Notes under the pieces: generated by a model
Told to the model about the DNA's origin: nothing
The model's input: the letters and a program-made list of their open reading frames with translations, nothing else
The model's database searches: none
Source: Planoprotostelium fungivorum
Taxonomy: Eukaryota; Evosea; Variosea; Cavosteliida; Cavosteliaceae
Reading direction: 5' to 3'
DNA length: 13,057 bases
Assembly (NCBI GenBank): GCA_003024175.1
Contig: MDYQ01000405.1
Span: 1-13,057, forward strand
Shown: piece by piece, positions 7,855 to 13,057 of the stretch
Layout: each line of letters starts with the position of its first letter
Position numbering within the stretch: position 1 is the stretch's first letter
Made by a program: the position numbers and the translations under genes

Positions 7855-8306
7855 CACCGAAACCGTTGACCATGCCTCAATGACCGATATCATAATCGAC
7901 CGAACGGGGAGAAGGATATGGTCAAGGAACTCATCTTCATTCATCAGAGGGAGATTAGCTCACGGTGATACCTTGGTCACGACCTCTTCCATTGGTTGTG
8001 GTTCATTCGTCAGCGTGAGATCGTCTTCACTATCATCTTTGCTTTACTTCTTTTAAAATGAACGGTTCCAAAAATTGTGCATACCATTGGTACACACCAG
8101 CTTGGATATAGTTTTCAATTAACAATCACTTCGTCTCTGTTTGGACGTCACTGAAGAAGTAATGCCCCAAGCGCAAGGATGCCCCTCTCCTTCTCCTTCT
8201 GTCCGCGACAACACACGCAACCATTTCTGTTTGTGGTCGATGTGATGCGTATTCCCGGAATAGGATTCAACCATAAGAAGAGACTCTCTCTTCTTCAAAC
8301 ACTTGT
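7855..8306. other. Gene-poor stretch with a possible minus-strand exon pair
   Basis: No confident gene. On the minus strand an acidic segment (KDDSEDDLTLTNEPQPMEE, 7972-8040) ends at a GTATCA donor. It could splice over 42 nt to a segment beginning FLDHILLPVRS that terminates at 7804-7806, antisense to the preceding gene's last exon. No start codon for it is evident: a TAA lies just upstream in frame. On the plus strand a frame from 7880 is open for nearly 60 codons but is Ser/Arg-rich and looks like the antisense shadow. The stretch 8060-8306 is AT-richer and holds nothing I can name. Confidence 0.3.
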
Positions 8307-8311
8307 TTATT
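8306..8311 (-). promoter_or_regulatory. AATAAA poly(A) signal containing the zinc-finger gene stop
   Basis: The last codons read GAA-TAA-A, so the TAA stop (8307-8309) sits inside AATAAA in the same register as in the sugar-transporter gene. Confidence 0.7.
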
Positions 8312-9979
8312 CTGCCAAAAGAGCTTCTATCTCTGCCTCGTCAGCCGCCGATAGCTCAACAGACTGTCGCTCGATCAGATGATAGAAGTCGTGAGAACCA
8401 TCACCTCCAGATTGTCTACCTCTGCGTCCAAGTCTAAATCATCCTCCTCTTCTTCCACCTTGTTCTTCTTCGTCTTCTCCTCGATCGGTGCCGCTTGTGA
8501 TACTTCGGGCTCTTTCCTCTTCAGTGATGGAGAAGATGAAGCGTTCGATGCTGGTGCTGTGAACATGTGAGTCTGTGAGATGAAGGAGGATCTCTATCGA
8601 GAGAACATACCTGGTGTTGTTTTCTTCACTGGCGCGGCCGTTTTCTGTGTGGGTGTCGGTGTAGAGACTGGTGCTCGTGCTGGTGTCGGTGTGGGTGCTG
8701 GTGCCGGTGTGGATGTCGAAGGCGACGCCGTTGGGACAGTGGTCTGAAATTTCGCTCGATTCTTCTCTCGTATTTCTTCCAGAGTGAGGGGCTTCTTCAC
8801 CGGTGGAGTCGTATTCTTTCTTTCATTCAGGATACACATTGATCTATACATCCAGATGCATCTGAATATACAATACATTATACAAATGAAGAGCGATGAG
8901 TGATGATCAATGGGTCACCTTGGCTGGGGTTTGATTCACCTTGGCTGGTGGAGTGGACACTTTCGTTCCTGCACTCTTGATGGCCTCTTTGATCGCCGCC
9001 TTCGCAGCTTTCACGGGTGCCGTCGTCTGAAAGAAATGAACAATCTTCTCTCCTCTATTCTCACCTTCACGGGTGCCACCTCCGCTACCTGTGTAGCCAC
9101 CGTAGCCTGTTCTTCCGTCAGTCCTCCATCATACATTTCACTTGAATCGACGAGTTTCAGCTCCGTCGTGTTTTTCCGACCAAGTCATACCTTGACCGCA
9201 GGAGGTTGCGTTGTCACCGAAGGACCAGAAGCGTTCTTCTCTGCGAGCAACACGCTGAGCGGTTTGATGCCGAAATCCACGACGGCAGGCTCCTTCTTCT
9301 CTCCCTTCTTTTCCACCTTCTTCACCTTGGCCGGCTCACTCTTCTTCGGTGCAGGTGCGACTGCATTTTTGGTGGGAGGTGTGTTCTTCTTATCTTGCTG
9401 TAAGACAGTGCTCAGTGTCTTTGTGAAAGTGTTCTGATTGGGAGCTTGTGTGACTGCCTTCTTGTTCGTCTCGGTGGTTGTCTTCTTCGTCAAGTTCTCC
9501 CCAACTTTCTTCAGTTCTTCCAGTGCCTCTTGTTCTTTCCTCACTTGCTCGCGAAGGGCTCTATTTTAGACGCCTTCAGATGTCTGTCTTGAGACGAGGA
9601 GGGATGCGTGGCTCACTTCAGTTTGTCCTCTTCTGCAGAGACGGTTGCGGCTTGAGGTGCTGGTGATGGTGCACCAATGTGTGCATATGGACAAGAGTCT
9701 CCTCTGTTGCATCCAGTCGTGCTGAAATATGCACACGGCGTCTGTAGGAGATGGCGGAGTGGGCACTGAACGTTTGTACATTGTCCTTGTGAGAACTTCT
9801 TGCATACTGTCGTCGTATTCTTGGCCTCCGGACTGTGTCTATATTCGCAACCGGCTCCCTTATTTCCATCAGCATTTTCAAATGTGATCGTGTCGTGTGA
9901 CTGATACCTTGGTGCAATGGCTGTTGATAAAATAGAAGCAATCCGTGTAGGATCGTGCGGCTACAGGTGTACTCGTCAT
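8307..9979 (-). CDS. CCCH zinc-finger protein, ZC3H11A-like
   Basis: Eight exons join in frame: 9908-9979, 9617-9858, 9191-9560, 9065-9160, 8919-9026, 8611-8815, 8405-8556, 8307-8363, giving about 433 aa (the fifth exon may instead end at 8940, losing VNQTPAK). The N terminus carries three CCCH fingers: CFYFINSHC...C-EYRH (C-x7-C-x5-C-x3-H, split by the first intron), CKKFSQGQCTNVQCPLRH (C-x7-C-x4-C-x3-H) and CAYFSTTGCNRGDSCPYAH (C-x8-C-x5-C-x3-H). Three fingers at the extreme N terminus, the first preceded by a D-C-(F)-Y-F motif, match the ZC3H11A layout. ZC3H11A is linked in animals to the TREX mRNA-export machinery; that role here is inference. After the fingers come a charged helix (ALREQVRKEQEALEELKKV), Lys/Ala/Pro-rich low complexity, PLTLEEIREKNRAKF, a Thr/Pro/Ala-rich run, KRKEPE (possible nuclear signal), an acidic stretch (EEEEDDLDLD) and a conserved-looking tail LSAADEAEIEALLAE. 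The upstream neighbour is divergent at 122 bp. Confidence 0.85.
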
Positions 9980-10101
9980 CGTGATCGGATCGAATGATGC
10001 TCGAGACTTATCCGTTGAATTCTATTTATTTGAAATTGGGCCCTCTACAATCCAGATGAATCGTGTAAATTTAGATTCCGTCAATGGGCCATGCATGAGA
10101 C
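9980..10101. promoter_or_regulatory. 122-bp divergent promoter with clustered upstream ATGs
   Basis: This interval must hold the promoters and 5' UTRs of both the zinc-finger gene (minus) and the tail-anchored gene (plus). An AT-rich core (CTATTTATTTG, about 10021-10031) lies near its middle. At the plus-side end, ATGs at 10084, 10091 and 10095 precede the chosen start at 10102. The first two open four-codon frames; the second of these ends in TGA at 10103-10105, overlapping the main ATG as ATGA. Confidence 0.5.
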
Positions 10102-10646
10102 ATGAAAGCTTTAGGCGGAGGTATACCTAAGTTGTCATTGAAGAACGTCCATGCCGAATTTTCTGAGCTTGCAGACCGAGAGAGGGAGAAGAATACTGGC
10201 GACGGTTCGATACCGATCCGACCCAACGCACTGAATCTCTCGTCCGGTCAACAGACGAGTAGAAGAGGTATGGATGAATGTCCACCGATGACCTCTCGAT
10301 CAGGATTAAGATCACAGACCGAGGTACTGTGGAACCTTCTTGTTCTTCTGAGGTTGATGATGGTGCAGGTGGAGGAATCATCTTTGGTGCAAGCGAACTC
10401 AGATCTGAAAAAGAAGCTGGCTGTGTATTCAGAGGTCATATCAACGTACGAGAATCGCTGTGATCTTTTGGAAGAAGAGATCCGATCGTTGAAGTTGGGT
10501 GATCGGCAGCGCAGCGAACAGAATCAAACCGACGTGAGTGAACGACGTACAGGCGTCCTCATTTGACCTTCTCTCAGCTCATTATTTATTCGGGGGTGAT
10601 ACTCTCCGTCATCCTCTTCTTCGGCATCAAGTTGATGGGATCGTGA
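10102..10646 (+). CDS. Coiled-coil, C-terminally tail-anchored membrane protein
   Basis: Exons 10102-10267, 10304-10323 (20-nt micro-exon), 10369-10533 and 10578-10646 give 139 aa with matching phases. The N terminus begins MKALGGGIPKLSLKNVHAEF and includes an acidic/basic helix (SELADREREK) and a polar linker. The third exon is a heptad-like helix (LVQANSDLKKKLAVYSEV, then NRCDLLEEEIRSLKLG), consistent with a coiled coil. The last exon is one hydrophobic helix (LIIYSGVILSVILFFGIKL) followed by three residues (MGS), the layout of a tail-anchored protein inserted into the ER, mitochondrial or peroxisomal membrane with its bulk in the cytosol. There is no signal peptide. The partner and organelle are unknown, and I do not recognise the family. 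Introns of 36 and 45 nt are multiples of three without stops; the 44-nt last intron contains a stop, so its retention would remove the anchor. Confidence 0.7.
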
Positions 10647-10648
10647 TG

Positions 10649-10654
10649 ATTAAA
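10649..10654 (+). promoter_or_regulatory. ATTAAA poly(A) signal next to the tail-anchored gene stop
   Basis: ATTAAA, the commonest variant of the poly(A) hexamer, begins two bases after the TGA at 10644-10646, echoing the arrangement of the minus-strand genes. Confidence 0.5.
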
Positions 10655-11418
10655 GATCAGCATAGTGAGGTCGACAACTGAGTACCTGCCACTACGGCTG
10701 CGATGTGATCCTTGTGACAATCTGTCTTGGTGATGAAGAACAATGCGATGTGGCGATATCAGATGTTACCGTCAAGTCTTTGGATCCATTCGATCAGTGT
10801 CGCACTTTGCCATTGGAGCGTCGGATGAAGTGTGTCCCAAGTGAACCAAGTTTCTACGAGATTTCGTTTGTGTGACGATTGTAGCCCAGCTTGTGGTGTG
10901 TGCCAAAGGCGATGGAGGCGATCCATCAACGTCTTCAGCCTTATTGCAGATGGCTCAGGGGTGGGCTCTATATAGGCCCCCATATTGCTCGCTCTTCTCA
11001 GCGAACGACAAATTTGCTGCGATCTGCGAAATATCTTTCGCGAGATATCCAATGTTCCGCAGGGGAAGACCAAGAGAGAAGAGGATGGAGTGAACAAGTG
11101 ATCGCACAGAGATAATCTCAACGATCTTGGAGGTCAACCGGTGGATGGGAGGGATTCCTTCCAGAGGGTGGCTATTAACTTACCCGTTACCGCAACAGTT
11201 CTGGGTTGTTGACGCAATATTTTTCAAGTTGAAAAATCTCTTCCTGCGTTTGGCCGCACGAGGACCCGGAGAACATTTTCAAGTTCCTAGTGTCCATACA
11301 GCACACACCACTCACCCTTGTAATCTAAATAAGGTGAGAAGACTCGCCTCTTTTTCTCCTCTCTCTTTCACTCGCTCACCCCCACCTCCAGCCCGTTCTT
11401 GTCTATAGTATAAGCATC
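10655..11418. other. Unresolved stretch with overlapping ORFs on both strands, then EF-hand 5' region
   Basis: I cannot assign a gene. Between 10668 and 11170 several frames are open on both strands. Examples are a plus frame from 10668 to about 10878 with CDVILVTICLGDEEQ, a minus frame 10759-11121 rich in Trp near its end, and a minus frame from about 11170 to 10955 with SVRSLVHSILFSLGLPLRN. None has convincing splice joins or a family motif. A TATA-like CTATATAG occurs near 10972. From about 11200 on it looks like the upstream region of the EF-hand gene, with two TTTTCAAGTT elements and a pyrimidine-rich CTCTCTTTCACTCGCTCACC tract before the ATG at 11419. Confidence 0.35.
11220..11236. promoter_or_regulatory. 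Near-perfect palindrome TTTTTCAAGTTGAAAAA upstream of the EF-hand gene
   Basis: Two 8-base arms (TTTTTCAA and TTGAAAAA) flank a single G, about 185 bp upstream of the EF-hand ATG. A related TTTTCAAGTT follows at 11276-11285 and another at 7023-7032. This suggests a dimeric factor site; the factor is unknown. Confidence 0.45.
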
Positions 11419-12014
11419 ATGGTGAGTCTTAGCGTTTTGGAGGATCCTACAGAAGACTGATATAGAGTCCAGTCGAAAAAGGAACAAACGCTCTCTGACG
11501 ACCAAGTCGAGGAGTTCAGAATTGCTTTTGATATGTTCGACGAGCAGCAGGTCGGACACGTTACCAAGTCTGATCTTAAGACCGTCATGGACAAATACGG
11601 TGAGAGGCCTCTCCTTTCTCCTTCGAAGTCGAGCTAACCGAGAGAAGGTGTCCGCGCAGAAGGACGCGTAGTCGACGATATGTTCAAAGAGGCCGACGTT
11701 ACTGGAGCTGGCAAGATCGGATTCCCAGAGTTTATGTCTATGATGGCCCGTCGTATGAAGGGACAAGATACCGAAGACGAACTGCTCGAGGCCTTCAGAG
11801 TGTTCGATCCCTACAATGAGGGAAACATCCCCGAGAAGGAGCTGTCCGACGCTCTCACCACACAGGGTGACAAGTTGACCAAGGAAGAGGTGAGATTGCT
11901 CCCTCCTCTCCTCATGCTGAGTGCGTGCAGCTGACTGAGATGCTCTCCATCTGCTCTGTCAACAAGTTGGTCAACTACAAGGTATTCGTCAACGCTGTGT
12001 ACTCCTCCAAGTGA
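11419..12014 (+). CDS. EF-hand protein, myosin light chain/calmodulin-like
   Basis: Exons 11419-11421 (the ATG alone), 11473-11599, 11648-11889 and 11931-12014 encode 151 aa, the size of calmodulin and myosin light chains. An intron right after the start codon is also typical of calmodulin-family genes. Four EF-hand units are visible but all loops are degenerate. Loop 1, after IAFDMF, reads DEQQVGHVTKSD; loop 2 DVTGAGKIGFPE keeps D1 and E12 but lacks Asp/Asn at positions 3 and 5; loop 3 DPYNEGNIPEKE keeps D1 and E12 only; loop 4 (SVNKLVNYKVF) has lost its ligands. The linker MARRMKGQDTEDELLEAFRVF and the stretch LTTQGDKLTKEEL resemble myosin regulatory light chains (LTTMGDRFTDEEV). Likely role: a light chain bound to a myosin IQ motif, with little or no Ca2+ binding. 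Another calmodulin-like adaptor is possible. The 3' end converges on the phosphate transporter gene 170 bp away. Confidence 0.88.
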
Positions 12015-12180
12015 AAACAATAGAAAACAACTCCCTGTTTCTGTTCTCATCTCACTGCCACTCGATCCTACTCCATCTCTTTTCATCTCAACTCGCAGAG
12101 CCTTTTGGGTGTGACAGATACGAGTGAAGATAATCCATACAAGAAGCGAAGGATGTTCATAGAAGACGATGAGCAGATTC

Positions 12181-12186
12181 TTTATT
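12181..12186 (-). promoter_or_regulatory. AATAAA poly(A) signal overlapping the phosphate transporter stop
   Basis: The transcript reads CGG-TAA-TAA-AG; AATAAA begins at the second base of the stop codon (12185-12187). It is the fourth minus-strand gene here with this arrangement. Confidence 0.7.
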
Positions 12187-13057
12187 ACCGAATGAGAGGT
12201 CTCAAGGCACAATAGAGGACGATCGTGCACAGACCACCCGCAGCCAAAGTCATGATCCACCCGAGAAAGATCTTGCGCAATATGGCAAAGTCGATACCCT
12301 GCTTGGTGTCTGCTCCGTGTGTTCCTCGTGCCGCAGGGACCAGTCCCACACCGGTGACACTTCCGATCAGCACGTGCGTCGTCGATCTGTTCCCTTCAGT
12401 TCTCTTTCTTTCCTCCCTCACTCACATCGGAAGTCCCAGATAAGTCGCGAGCAATATCGTGGCGGCAGTCGACAGCTGTTAAGTCTTCAGCATCGTGATG
12501 ATGTAATGTTTCGCATCGCGATGATGAAAACGAGAAGGATGTTTACCTCTGCAGAATAACCCCTGGAGAAATTGAGGTGAGTGATGTCCTTCCCCACCGT
12601 CTGAATGATTCGACTGCCGAGAAGGGATAGACCCAACACGATGGCCACCCCTCCGATGACGTAGATCCATATGGGTAGACCCCATCTGTCGTTGTAGATG
12701 GTACCAGTCACCGCATATTCCATGATGGCAGCAAAAGGACCGGTGGCATTCGAGATGTCGTTTGATCCGTGAGCGAAAGCCACGAAGATGGCACTGGCCA
12801 GTTGGAGGTACTGTCTCTGTCACCTTCTCTTCCTCTTTGTCTCTTACCTTAAAGTTCCACTCTACGCTCTCGTCTTCTTGCTCTGTCATTTCGACTTTCT
12901 TCTCGGTGGTGTCGATGCTGTCGGAATGAGTCGATGCAACACATGATGTTCACGATGAGATCGTCATGTGAGATGATGTAACGCACTCTTCTCCATCGAG
13001 CATGGCCTCTAATTGGATCATGGTGTATTCGTTTTCTGCGAGGAAGTATCCGACGGC
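12185..13057 (-). CDS. Inorganic phosphate transporter, PiT/SLC20 family, 5'-truncated by window edge
   Basis: Membrane transporter for inorganic phosphate with Na+ or H+. The window shows the C-terminal half (about 218 aa) in exons 12987-13057 (partial), 12848-12917, 12547-12810, 12426-12475 and 12185-12386, all in phase. The first two hold a hydrophilic central loop (MLDGE, then TTEKKVEMTEQEDESVEW), far shorter than the long loop of vertebrate SLC20 proteins. The third opens with the repeat signature FAHGSNDISNATGP, then TMs GLPIWIYVIGGVAIVLGLSL and following. The fourth and fifth join to form GLPISTTHVLIGS, the second hallmark, followed by the last helices (ILRKIFLGWIMTLAAGGLC and IVLYCALRP) ending LIR. 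Introns are 37-71 nt. The N-terminal half and start lie beyond 13057. Confidence 0.93.

Noticed and set aside
8910-9437. 175-codon plus-strand ORF rich in Ser, Phe and Leu
   Set aside because: It is the antisense of the Lys/Ala/Glu-rich exons of the zinc-finger gene, which has matching splice phases and domain content.
11220-11236. Heat-shock element at the palindrome
   Set aside because: The TTC and GAA half-sites are five bases apart, whereas a heat-shock element needs two-base spacing between inverted units.
11127-11408. 93-codon plus-strand ORF before the EF-hand gene
   Set aside because: It runs through promoter-like elements and a pyrimidine tract just upstream of the EF-hand ATG, has no motif, and shows no splice join to that gene.
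1-13057. CRISPR arrays, insertion sequences, tRNA or rRNA genes
   Set aside because: No repeat-spacer pattern, transposase motif, terminal inverted repeats, tRNA cloverleaf or rRNA segment was recognised on either strand.

Overview
The window is nuclear DNA of a eukaryote with a compact genome, most likely a unicellular protist. Genes lie a few hundred bases apart on both strands. They are split by many very short GT-AG introns (about 30-60 nt, a few of 70-300 nt). I lean towards Amoebozoa because of the intron style and the Cys-rich/lectin-like secreted protein, but the sequence does not prove this.

Layout. 3-549 (+): 3' part of a four-TM (claudin/PMP22-like) membrane protein, containing a 100-bp near-duplicate joined by a single N. 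717-2240 (-): a PHYHD1-type phytanoyl-CoA dioxygenase whose frame is broken by a nonsense codon and two frameshifts. 2458-4401 (-): an intact 11-exon sugar transporter of the GLUT type. 4548-6795 (-): a secreted Cys-rich, repeat-bearing, LamG-like protein with many frame breaks. 7253-7854 (+): an unrecognised 155-aa protein. 8307-9979 (-): an 8-exon protein with three CCCH zinc fingers, ZC3H11A-like. 10102-10646 (+): a small coiled-coil, tail-anchored membrane protein. 11419-12014 (+): a myosin-light-chain/calmodulin-like EF-hand protein. 12185-13057 (-): the 3' half of a PiT/SLC20 phosphate transporter, running off the window. The genes do not form an obvious pathway.

The strongest unusual signal is at gene ends. 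In all four minus-strand genes with a recognisable end (dioxygenase, sugar transporter, CCCH protein, phosphate transporter) an AATAAA hexamer overlaps or directly abuts the stop codon. In two of them the TAA stop lies entirely inside AATAAA. The plus-strand tail-anchored gene has ATTAAA two bases after its stop. This implies extremely short 3' UTRs.

Other points worth following are: a TTTTCAAGTT decamer that recurs three times, only upstream of genes; hendecad (11-residue) Ala/Asn repeats and decapeptide repeats in the secreted protein; introns whose length is a multiple of three and that read through or carry a single stop; and a local contrast between frame-broken genes (717-2240, 4548-6795) and clean multi-exon neighbours, which may mean pseudogenes or local assembly errors.
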